Part shown: piece by piece, positions 45,763-52,607 of the stretch
Layout: every line of letters begins with the position of its first letter
How positions within the stretch are numbered: the stretch's first letter is position 1
Assembly: GCA_028290465.1 (NCBI GenBank)
Contig: JAQGJU010000069.1
Location: 1 to 52,607, forward strand
DNA: 52,607 bases
Source of the DNA: Xanthobacteraceae bacterium
GTDB taxonomy: Bacteria; Pseudomonadota; Alphaproteobacteria; Rhizobiales; Xanthobacteraceae
Direction: 5' to 3'
Program-made: the position numbers and the translations under genes
The notes under the pieces: generated by a model
Told to the model about the DNA's origin: nothing
Seen by the model: only the letters and a program-made list of their open reading frames with translations
Databases searched by the model: none

Positions 45763-47604
45763 GTGGGAATTCTGACGCCATTGCGACACTATATCGATTC
45801 ACTCGTGCACCCGACCGCGCAATGCGATGCGTTGACGGCGGCGCGCCACCGCGCGTTCATCGCGCCGCGTCTGCTCGGCAGCTTTGTCGCGCTGGCCGCG
45901 TTCCCGCTATATCTCAGCCTGCGCGGCGTGCCGAGCATGCTCGAAGTGCTGGTGTTCGGCTGGCTGATCGCGCCGATCCTGATCGCGTACTTCCTGTCGC
46001 GCACCGGACGCTATGAAAGCGCGCATCTGTTGTCGTCGCTGGCGCTGTCCGGCCTCGTCGCCGTGGTCGCCTTCGAGACCGGCGGCATCGGTTCGTTCGC
46101 GGCGATCTGGCTGGTGGTCGTACCGCTGGAAGCTGCGCTGTCGGCCTCGCGCCGCGTCGTCGCGCTGGCATCGGCTTTCGCACTCGGCGCCGCCGGCTTT
46201 CTGCTGGCCGCCGGCTGGCTGGAATTCGTGCCCGCGCTCGATGCCGGCAGTCATGGCGCGCTGGCGGCGCTCGGCATTATTTCGGCATCGCTCTATGCGA
46301 CCGGCTTGGCACTCGGCGCCGAATCGCTGGCCCGCACCAGCCTCGCTTTGCTCAATGCCGAAGAGGACCGCTACCGGTTGCTGGCCCGTAACATGACGGA
46401 CGTCATCACCCGTCACGGTCGCAATGGCGCGGTGCTGTTCGTGTCGCCGGCGGCCGAGCCGATGTTCGGCGTCGCGGTGACGGAACTGCATGGTCATGGA
46501 TTGTTTGACCGGGTGCATGTGGCTGACCGTCCGGCCTATCTGACGGCGCTTGCGGACGCCGCGTCGCAGGACGAAGCGCGGTCGGTGGAATTTCGCGTCC
46601 GCTTCGAGGCGCCGACCGGCGCGGTGAATTTCCTGTGGCTGGAAATGCGCTGCCGTCCGCTGGACCGAAGCACGAATGATGGACAAGAGTCGGAGGCCCG
46701 CGAGGTCGTCGCGGTGCTGCGCGACGTCACCGAGCGCAAGGCGCAGGAGATCGCGCTCGACGCGGCGCGCCAAGAGGCCGACCGGGCCAATGCGGCCAAG
46801 ACCCGCTTCCTGGCCACCATGAGTCATGAACTGCGCACCCCGCTCAATGTCATCATCGGCTTCTCGGACATGCTGGTGAACGAAGACACCATGCGGATCG
46901 ACGCCAAGCGTCGCGTCGAATACGCGCAACTGATCAACGATTCCGGACATCATCTGCTGTCGGTGGTGAACGGCATTCTCGACATGTCGAAGATCGAGAA
47001 CGGCAATTTCGAAATCACCCCGGAGCCGTTCTCGCCCGGACAGGTGGTGGACATTTGCTGTGAACTGCTGGCCCTCAAGGCGCGCGAGGGCGGCATCGAT
47101 CTGCTGGCCAAGATCGACAAGGGGCTGCCGGACGTCGTCGCCGACAAGCGGGCAATGACTCAGATCATGCTCAACCTGATGTCCAACGCGCTCAAGTTCA
47201 CGCCCCCCGGCGGCAAGGTGACGGTCGGCGTGCGGATCGAAGGGCCGCATCTCGTGTACAGCGTCAACGATACCGGCGTCGGCATCAGCGCCGAGGATCT
47301 GCCGCGTCTCGGCGAACCGTTCTTCCAGGCGCGCGGCTCGTATGACCGCCGCCACGATGGCACTGGTCTGGGACTTTCCATCGTCAAAGGTCTCTTGACG
47401 CTGCATGGCGGGGATCTACAAATCCACAGCCGTCCGGGCGAGGGCACGCGCATCAGCGTGAAGCTTCCGCTCGATTGCGAGAGCGCGCGGCGCGCGCAGG
47501 CGGCGGCCGCGGCTGCTGTTGTCATTGCCGCGCAGGCCAAGCCCGCGATGGTTACCGCCAAGATCTTTCAGTCAAACCAGCTGCAGGTGAAGAAAAGTGC
47601 GTAG
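45763..47604 (+). CDS. Membrane PAS-domain sensor histidine kinase (DivJ/PleC-like)
   Basis: This 613-residue protein has an N-terminal membrane part with about six helices (30-195). A PAS domain spans about 205-330 (ERYR-type start EEDRYRLLARNMTDVITRHG). The dimerisation and H-box read MSHELRTPLNVIIGFSDML with His355. The catalytic domain has MLNLMSNALKFTP (N box), DTGVGI (G1), FQARGSYDRRHDGTGLGLSI (F and G2). The H-box and arrangement resemble DivJ/PleC cell-cycle kinases, but this is similarity of pattern only. The start is GTG at 45763 after GGGGAG. The stop overlaps the next gene's GTG by eight bases. No response regulator is adjacent. Confidence 0.88.
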   Translation: MGILTPLRHYIDSLVHPTAQCDALTAARHRAFIAPRLLGSFVALAAFPLYLSLRGVPSMLEVLVFGWLIAPILIAYFLSRTGRYESAHLLSSLALSGLVAVVAFETGGIGSFAAIWLVVVPLEAALSASRRVVALASAFALGAAGFLLAAGWLEFVPALDAGSHGALAALGIISASLYATGLALGAESLARTSLALLNAEEDRYRLLARNMTDVITRHGRNGAVLFVSPAAEPMFGVAVTELHGHGLFDRVHVADRPAYLTALADAASQDEARSVEFRVRFEAPTGAVNFLWLEMRCRPLDRSTNDGQESEAREVVAVLRDVTERKAQEIALDAARQEADRANAAKTRFLATMSHELRTPLNVIIGFSDMLVNEDTMRIDAKRRVEYAQLINDSGHHLLSVVNGILDMSKIENGNFEITPEPFSPGQVVDICCELLALKAREGGIDLLAKIDKGLPDVVADKRAMTQIMLNLMSNALKFTPPGGKVTVGVRIEGPHLVYSVNDTGVGISAEDLPRLGEPFFQARGSYDRRHDGTGLGLSIVKGLLTLHGGDLQIHSRPGEGTRISVKLPLDCESARRAQAAAAAAVVIAAQAKPAMVTAKIFQSNQLQVKKSA

Positions 47605-48475
47605 CAGCAGTCAACCCCGTGGACGTCGCACCAAGCGCGACGAAGAAGAAGTCGGCGGCTTCGCCGGATCCGCATGGCTCGCCGCCGTCGCCCAACTGGC
47701 GGCGCGCCGCCCGCTGGATACGGCCGGCCTGACATTCGCGACGTTCGGCGCTCTGGCGATCCTGATCAATGCGCTGTTTTTGCAGTCCGGTTCGCATCCG
47801 GCGCCGCTGATTCCGTTCAAGCCGCGCCCGGTGACGTTTACCGAGACCACCGGCGGCACCAACACGGCCGACCCGGTGCTGCCGCGTCCGCGCCCGACAG
47901 AGCCCGCGCGTGCGCCGGCCGTCGCCGCGGTACCGGCCGCGCCCGTCGCTCCGGCGGCTGTGGTGGACAAGCCGAAGGCCGAACTCGTCATCGAAATTCA
48001 GAAGGAGTTGGCGCGGCGCGGCCGCTATGACGGCACGGCCGATGGCATCTGGGGACCGAGGACCATCGCGGCGGCGCGCGACTTCGCGCAGCATGCCAAC
48101 ACCAAAGTAGCCATCGAGCCGAACGAGCTTCTGCTGCGCGCAATCGTCCGGACGCCGGCCAAGACCGCGGCCGTGGCCGCTCCGGTGCCGCCGGCGCCGG
48201 TACAGGCCGCGCCCGTGGTGCCGGTGCGTAGCGCACCCGTCGAGACCATCGCGCCGCCGGCGCCCGTGCCGGCCGGCTCGCGACGCCTGCTGGCGGCGCA
48301 GCGCGCGCTGTCGGATTTTGGCTATGGCCAGATCAAGCCGACCGGCACCGACGACGCCGCCACCCGCGCGGCGATCCAGGCGTTCGAGCGTGAGCGCAAT
48401 CTGCCGGTGACCGGACGGTTGTCCGATTCCGTCGCCCGCGAGCTATCCACCATCACCGGCCGCCCGTTAGAGTGA
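47597..48475 (+). CDS. Membrane-anchored peptidoglycan-binding protein
   Basis: This 292-residue protein has one transmembrane helix at about 44-62, a proline/alanine-rich linker, and two PG_binding_1 domains: about 128-165 (LVIEIQKELARRGRYDGTADGIWGPRTIAAARDF) and about 233-285 (LLAAQRALSDFGYGQIKPTGTDDAATRAAIQAFERERNLPVTGRLSD). They would bind cell wall in the periplasm. Translation is coupled to the upstream sensor kinase by an 8-base overlap, suggesting a joint role at the envelope. Start codon GTG. Confidence 0.85.
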   Translation: MRSSSQPRGRRTKRDEEEVGGFAGSAWLAAVAQLAARRPLDTAGLTFATFGALAILINALFLQSGSHPAPLIPFKPRPVTFTETTGGTNTADPVLPRPRPTEPARAPAVAAVPAAPVAPAAVVDKPKAELVIEIQKELARRGRYDGTADGIWGPRTIAAARDFAQHANTKVAIEPNELLLRAIVRTPAKTAAVAAPVPPAPVQAAPVVPVRSAPVETIAPPAPVPAGSRRLLAAQRALSDFGYGQIKPTGTDDAATRAAIQAFERERNLPVTGRLSDSVARELSTITGRPLE

Positions 48476-48518
48476 GTTTTGGCATAGCCTGCCACGGGTT
48501 CTGCGGCCGGAGCGTGCG

Positions 48519-48866
48519 ATGCGGCTGAAATCGGCGATCTGGGTGGCGGCTTATCTGCGCCGGTGCAACGGCGCGGGCGCGTTCACCGTACTGCGCCAGC
48601 GCGGCGCCGAGGAAGCCGGCGCGATCTACATCAAGCTCAACCGGCTCGACGGCTCCGCCGAACTGTTCGGCCCGGCGCCGCAGAATGCGTTCGACGAGGA
48701 ACGGCCTTCGGCGCGGCTATTCACTCGGACGTTGGGAAAAGGGCCGGTGCCGGACGCCGATGTCGAGGCCCGGCTGGTGCGCGAGAAGCGCTACGATCCG
48801 GACATCTGGATTTTGGAAGTCGAGGACCGCGACGGCCGACACCATCTCGATGACCTGGTGGAATAG
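48519..48866 (+). CDS. DUF1491 family protein
   Basis: This 115-residue protein matches DUF1491: LKSAIWVAAYLRRCNGAGAFTVLRQRGAEEAGAIYIKLNRLDG and YDPDIWILEVEDRDGRHHLDDLV. The family is alphaproteobacterial and of unknown function. The start is supported by GGAGCGTGCG before the ATG. It is 43 bases downstream of the peptidoglycan-binding gene and probably in the same operon. Confidence 0.85.
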   Translation: MRLKSAIWVAAYLRRCNGAGAFTVLRQRGAEEAGAIYIKLNRLDGSAELFGPAPQNAFDEERPSARLFTRTLGKGPVPDADVEARLVREKRYDPDIWILEVEDRDGRHHLDDLVE

Positions 48867-48869
48867 ACC

Positions 48870-50123
48870 TCAGGCGCTGCGTCGCCCGGACACCAAGCCG
48901 GACGCGGCGGTGCGGCGCGCCGCGGGTGCGGAACGGTTGTCGCGTCCGCCATCGTCCGCCAATAGCGGCTGATGGCCGAAGCCATGACTGGACATGGTGC
49001 TGCGCGCCGGCCGCGTCGCCCGCCAGATCCCGACCATGTATTCGGCCGCCTGCCGGTCCATCTCGATATACAGCGTCGCCAGATGATACACCCGCTCGAC
49101 CGACTCGCCGACGCTGGGATTCACGAACAGCAGGATGCGCTGCAGAATGGCGGACGGCATGCCGAGCGCTTTCGCGGCGACCACGACCGGCTCGCCGGAT
49201 TCGTCGCGCATGATGCGCAGCGCCTGTTCGCGCGAAATATCCAACAGCTTGACCAGATCCTGCGCGAACTGATCATGACGGTGCGACAGCGCAGACATCT
49301 CCAGGCGGTCGAAGGCGGACTGCGCGACGGTCGCGCTGGTCCGGAACGGATCGACCGGCGCGGCATATTTCAGATTGAGCAGGATCAGCCGGCGCTCTTC
49401 GGCGTCGGCGCCGTAGAACAACTCATTCAGCTCATGCGGCGCGGAGCTGTCGGCCGGCGCGGCCGCCGGGATTGTCGGCCACTCGGGGTCCGACAACAGG
49501 GTTGGGGCGAGAGCCGCGGCGAAATCTTCGCGCACGTCCGGCATGGCTTGCATCGTGGGGGCGAGGGTGGGGGCGTCAGCAATGACCGGTACGACCGGTT
49601 TGACCGTTGCGACCGGCACCTTCGGCATCCGGATGGTGGCGGGCACGATGCCGTGGCCGGCCAAGGCCAATTCCGCCATCGCGTTTGGCGCTACGGCCGG
49701 GGGCGAAATCGGCGCCGGCGGCGTGACCTTATCCCGTTCGCGCTTGGCGATGACGGCCGCATGGCCGAGGCCGCATTCGGCGGCGATGACTTCGAGTTCG
49801 TTCGAGCCGAGCAGTTGCGAGTGCCGCAGCACCGGGGCCGCGACCATCAGGCTATCGTGCGCGAGGCGCTGGATCACGGCATAGGGCGCGCCCGGAAATT
49901 TCGCCAGGGTGGCCGCAGTGGTCGCCCGGGCCGGCAGGTCGACCACGTCGATCAACCGCAAAGCGAGTTCGGTATATTGGCACTCTTCTTCGTCAGTGTG
50001 CCGGTCCTTCTGCACATAGAGGTCGGTCAGAACCCGCAGCAGCGTAGGACGCACATCGACGTCGCCGGTCTCGGCAAGCGAAAGCAGGCCCGCGAGATTG
50101 TTGGGCGGCAGCGGTTTTGTCAT
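48870..50123 (-). CDS. DUF2336 domain-containing protein
   Basis: This 417-residue protein has no signal peptide. The N-terminal part (LAETGDVDVRPTLLRVLTDLYVQKDRHTDEEECQYTELALRLIDVV) matches DUF2336, a helical HEAT-like alphaproteobacterial domain. A Pro/Val-rich linker at about 150-215 joins it to a second helical domain with ALSHRHDQFAQDLVKLLDISREQALRIM. Function is unknown. It is convergent with the DUF1491 gene with only a 3-base gap. Confidence 0.85.
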   Translation of the reverse strand: MTKPLPPNNLAGLLSLAETGDVDVRPTLLRVLTDLYVQKDRHTDEEECQYTELALRLIDVVDLPARATTAATLAKFPGAPYAVIQRLAHDSLMVAAPVLRHSQLLGSNELEVIAAECGLGHAAVIAKRERDKVTPPAPISPPAVAPNAMAELALAGHGIVPATIRMPKVPVATVKPVVPVIADAPTLAPTMQAMPDVREDFAAALAPTLLSDPEWPTIPAAAPADSSAPHELNELFYGADAEERRLILLNLKYAAPVDPFRTSATVAQSAFDRLEMSALSHRHDQFAQDLVKLLDISREQALRIMRDESGEPVVVAAKALGMPSAILQRILLFVNPSVGESVERVYHLATLYIEMDRQAAEYMVGIWRATRPARSTMSSHGFGHQPLLADDGGRDNRSAPAARRTAASGLVSGRRSA

Positions 50124-50314
50124 GTCGCACGTCTCACACAGAGGCTCGCCAGTTGGGCGCTACGCTAGGCTTTTCGGGATCATGCCCTATCCGTGCAAAA
50201 CCCTAAGCGGCCGGCGTTAGCAGAGCGTTAACCTTGCCAACCATTAATCTGCGGACATTACCGATGCGGCGACATGGGGGAGGTCTCCCGGGCTGCCATC
50301 GGGGAGTCCGAGAC

Positions 50315-50521
50315 ATGGGCACGGTCATCAGCTTTCCAGAACAGGTGAGCACCGCGCGGGGCGGCGAAGCTCCCCAACGCGCCGCCGCCGGCTCGGCGAC
50401 GGTCATCATTCTTCCGACCATCCGCATCGAACGTCATGTCGAGGCGCCGAGCGCCGGCAATGATTCGGCGACCGGAACGTCGGCCGGCCGACGCCGGCGA
50501 GGACGCGCTTCTCGTTCTTGA
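50315..50521 (+). CDS. Small protein of unknown function
   Basis: This 68-residue protein begins MGTVISFPEQVS and ends in an arginine-rich tail (SAGRRRRGRASRS). GGGGAG lies nine bases before the ATG. It is upstream of the lipoprotein gene and probably transcribed with it. No family is recognised; small size makes the call uncertain. Confidence 0.5.
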   Translation: MGTVISFPEQVSTARGGEAPQRAAAGSATVIILPTIRIERHVEAPSAGNDSATGTSAGRRRRGRASRS

Positions 50522-50546
50522 ACGGCACGCCGGAGGCGGGCCCCTG

Positions 50547-51314
50547 ATGGTGGATCGAACGCACAATCTTTTCCGGCGCGGCCTTCTCCTGGCCGGCCTG
50601 CTGATCGTGGGCGGCTTGCTGGGCGGCTGCGGCACCAATGCCGATTTCGGCCGGGTGCGGCCTTCGCTGCGCACCGACGACATGCACGCCTGGGTCGGTG
50701 CCGCGGCGGCCGTCAATGCCCACCAGCCGATTTCCAATTACCGGCTGACCGACGAAGAACGGCTGCTGCGCGATCTGGCTTATCCGCTGATCGAGCCGCC
50801 CTATGAGCGGCAGCGCTGGATCAGCGTGCTCAACGAATACGGCGTGTCGCGCGCGTGGCAGACCGGCTGGTATTCGATCGATCACAAGCTTTATTACCGG
50901 CAACTGCAGGGCGAGGCGCACCGCTCGCCGAGCGGCCAATACGGCAAGCTGAACGAAGACATCCGCAACGATGTCGAGCGCGTTCCAGGGTTCTTCAGCG
51001 TCAGCGCGAAAGTAGCCGATCTCGACGGCCGGCGGCGTCAGAGTCTGGCTTTCATATCGGAACTGACCCGCGAGGAGCGCGCCGACGCGTTGGCGCGGAT
51101 CACCGAAAACGCGCTGGTCGCAAGCTGGGTATGCCGATCTATGGCCGACCGCATCCGCTCCTATCGCTATGCGCTGGAACGGCTGGTGATCGCGACGCCG
51201 TCGCCATTGGCGGTCGATACCGAACGCTCGCTGACGCTGCTGCAAAGCCGCATCGCCGAATGCCGCGGACCGTTCCCGCCGGTGCCGCCGACGTTTGCGA
51301 TCATCTCCAAATAA
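50547..51314 (+). CDS. Conserved lipoprotein
   Basis: This 255-residue protein has a lipoprotein signal (RRGLLLAGLLIVGGLLGGC, Cys near 28). The mature part is helical and highly charged, with RLTDEERLLRDLAYPLIEPPYERQRW, and a later SMADRIRSYRYALERLVIATPSPLAVDTERSLTLLQSRIAEC. A pair of cysteines (WVC and AEC) may form a disulfide. I recognise no named family. The start at 50547 (MVDRTHNL) is chosen because a longer frame upstream would put the signal peptide internally. Confidence 0.65.
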   Translation: MVDRTHNLFRRGLLLAGLLIVGGLLGGCGTNADFGRVRPSLRTDDMHAWVGAAAAVNAHQPISNYRLTDEERLLRDLAYPLIEPPYERQRWISVLNEYGVSRAWQTGWYSIDHKLYYRQLQGEAHRSPSGQYGKLNEDIRNDVERVPGFFSVSAKVADLDGRRRQSLAFISELTREERADALARITENALVASWVCRSMADRIRSYRYALERLVIATPSPLAVDTERSLTLLQSRIAECRGPFPPVPPTFAIISK

Positions 51315-51317
51315 GGT

Positions 51318-51866
51318 TTAAGGCACTCTCTGGATTTCGCAGCGGGCGCTATTGAGCGAGGCCTGCGCCATCGCCAGCAGGCCCGGCTCGGGCGCCAGCG
51401 CCCGCAGCACGATCAGGCCGGTTTCCGTCGGCGATTCGATGATCAGCCGATCCGCCGCCGTGACTTCCTCATCGTCCGGCTGTTGGCCGCGCTGCTCCGC
51501 CGTCATCAGGTCGAGTTCGATGGCGCGGCGGCCGGCGGCGCGGTCATTGATGGCGTAATACGCGATGTCGCGGCGCGTATAGAACGTCACCGACGTATAG
51601 GCTTGGCTGACCGGGGCGGTGAGCTTGATGAAGCCCGCCGACAGGTCGTAGCGGCACACCGCGACCGCGAAGGCCGGGTCCATGAATGGCAGGATGGTCT
51701 GTTCGGAGGTCGGCAATGGCAGCGGCACGAAGCCGTTAACCTTGGTGACCGACTCCAGCCGCGCATAGGCGTCCTGCGTGGCGGTGCGCGGAAGCATCAG
51801 CACCGCGCCGAGGTGGACGACGCCGCCGAGCAGCATGCCGCCGAAGATCCACAGGAGCCAGCGCAT
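51318..51866 (-). CDS. DUF1254-like membrane protein
   Basis: This 182-residue protein has an N-terminal membrane helix (WLLWIFGGMLLGGVVHLGAVLML) and a soluble part with KVNGFVPLPLPTSEQTILPFMDPAFAVAVCRYDL and SVTFYTRRDIAYYAINDRAAG. It matches the short DUF1254-related proteins (COG5436 type) that occur beside DUF1214 genes. The start codon ATG shares one base with the stop of the upstream DUF1214 gene, so the two are translationally coupled. Function unknown. Confidence 0.75.
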   Translation of the reverse strand: MRWLLWIFGGMLLGGVVHLGAVLMLPRTATQDAYARLESVTKVNGFVPLPLPTSEQTILPFMDPAFAVAVCRYDLSAGFIKLTAPVSQAYTSVTFYTRRDIAYYAINDRAAGRRAIELDLMTAEQRGQQPDDEEVTAADRLIIESPTETGLIVLRALAPEPGLLAMAQASLNSARCEIQRVP

Positions 51867-52444
51867 CAGGAACAGGCCTTACGAATGATGGCCGGCATCG
51901 GCGCCTCGCGGCCGGCCCGGGTGGCGACGCCGACCGGCGTATCGTACAGGCGCAGCACCAGTTGATAGCGGTCGATGCCGCCAGTCGGCAGCCAATTGCC
52001 GGCCCGCGCGCGCGGCGACACCGCGATTTCCATTTGGCCGTCGGCCCGGCGCACCAGCTCCTGGCTAGTGAACGCATGCCGTCCGACGCCGTTCGGCACC
52101 AGCCGGCCGTCCGGGTCGTACAGCGTCACGGTCCAGAACCGCGCCGCCGGCGTAGTGCCGCTGATGACCACGTCGCAGCGCCCGTCCAGGGGCCGGCCGG
52201 CATCGTCGGCGCGGGCGTAGAACGCAACGCCGTCGCCGGAGCCGATCGGCAGTTCGCCGGTGCGGGCGATGGACGCGCGGGCATAGGGGTCGATCTCGAC
52301 GGTGCCGGTCTTCGGATAGGCCGTCCAGGCGCCGAGCCGGAGCGCGCCGAAGGCGATGCCCTGCGTCAGCACAAGCCAAGTGCCGCCGAGCCCGACCAGG
52401 GCGGCGACCATGAAGCCAAGCAACGACCCAAGCACAAGCCGCAA
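51866..52444 (-). CDS. DUF1214 membrane protein
   Basis: This 192-residue protein has an N-terminal membrane helix (about 3-30) and a DUF1214 domain: GAWTAYPKTGTVEIDPYARASIARTGELPIG, ARFWTVTLYDPDGRLVPNGVGRHAFTSQEL and SPRARAGNWLPTGG. It matches the short COG5402-type partner of the DUF1254-like protein downstream. The start appears to be TTG at 52444; a GTG four codons later is an alternative. Function unknown. Confidence 0.8.
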   Translation of the reverse strand: MRLVLGSLLGFMVAALVGLGGTWLVLTQGIAFGALRLGAWTAYPKTGTVEIDPYARASIARTGELPIGSGDGVAFYARADDAGRPLDGRCDVVISGTTPAARFWTVTLYDPDGRLVPNGVGRHAFTSQELVRRADGQMEIAVSPRARAGNWLPTGGIDRYQLVLRLYDTPVGVATRAGREAPMPAIIRKACS

Positions 52445-52557
52445 TGTCGATCCGATCGATGGAAGGAGAATCGGTCAGCCGCCGATGATCACCAAGGCAG
52501 CGGGGAAGGTTTAAAGCGGTTCCGGGGGCGGAGGAAGAGGCTTTGATAAGGGGCGGG

Positions 52558-52607
52558 TTACCGCCGCACGGGGCTGCCGGGCGGCCGCTCCGACGCCGCG
52601 ACCGCGC
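52558..52607 (-). CDS. Possible 3' end of a gene running off the window
   Basis: An open frame enters from the window edge and ends at a TAA (52558-52560), encoding AVAASERPPGSPVRR. The length is too short to identify, and the frame may be chance. Confidence 0.2.
   Translation of the reverse strand, partial: AVAASERPPGSPVRR

Overview
The window is high-GC DNA from an alphaproteobacterium, most likely order Hyphomicrobiales (Rhizobiales), in the Bradyrhizobium/Pseudolabrys neighbourhood. The evidence is a MucR/Ros-type regulator, a TIGR03808-type Tat-exported repeat protein, DUF2336, DUF1491 and DUF5330 proteins, and several short intergenic palindromic repeat families typical of that order. 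I see about 48 protein genes. I recognise no rRNA, tRNA, CRISPR array, prophage or insertion sequence.

Layout. 0-8.5 kb: exported and stress-related genes (a YARHG-domain protein, a Bug-type solute-binding protein, a histone-H1-like protein, an SCP2 protein, a lipoprotein lipase, a cyclase-family protein, an EamA transporter and WrbA), separated by many intergenic repeats. 8.5-17 kb, mostly minus strand: an exported M1 aminopeptidase, glutathione-dependent formaldehyde dehydrogenase, a PaaI-type thioesterase, the TIGR03808 protein, a pyroglutamyl-peptidase-like protein coupled to the MeaB GTPase, and a lipoprotein. 17.3-19.4 kb: a large exported SGNH hydrolase. 19.6-27 kb, minus strand: folP-folB-folK, then mutA, a small membrane protein, mutB, and an AT-rich orphan gene. 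27-34.5 kb: small conserved proteins, a HerA-like ATPase, an M20 peptidase and glycogen debranching enzyme GlgX. 34.5-44 kb: a DUF2239 protein, L-2-haloacid dehalogenase, a class IV aminotransferase, a family-39-like glycosyltransferase, Fe-type superoxide dismutase, oligopeptidase B and the MucR regulator. 44-52.6 kb: SufE, DUF5330, a PAS sensor kinase coupled to a peptidoglycan-binding protein, DUF1491, DUF2336, a lipoprotein, and a DUF1254-like/DUF1214 membrane pair.

Most of this is housekeeping chromosome. The methylmalonyl-CoA mutase locus is the exception. mutA is interrupted, without loss of frame, by a roughly 134-bp RIME-like palindromic element of the kind normally found between genes. 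The only barrier to read-through is one TGA, and that TGA falls on the single base that breaks the element's own stem pairing. About 3 kb away, just after mutB, an AT-rich one-gene islet lies between the true mutB 3' end and a diverged second copy of the mutB 3' end.

Other structure worth noting: the common 45-bp repeat often lies on or next to stop codons, sometimes supplying them; two hairpin-bearing copies of it flank one gene in inverted orientation; and there are several short direct or inverted repeats that look like operators.
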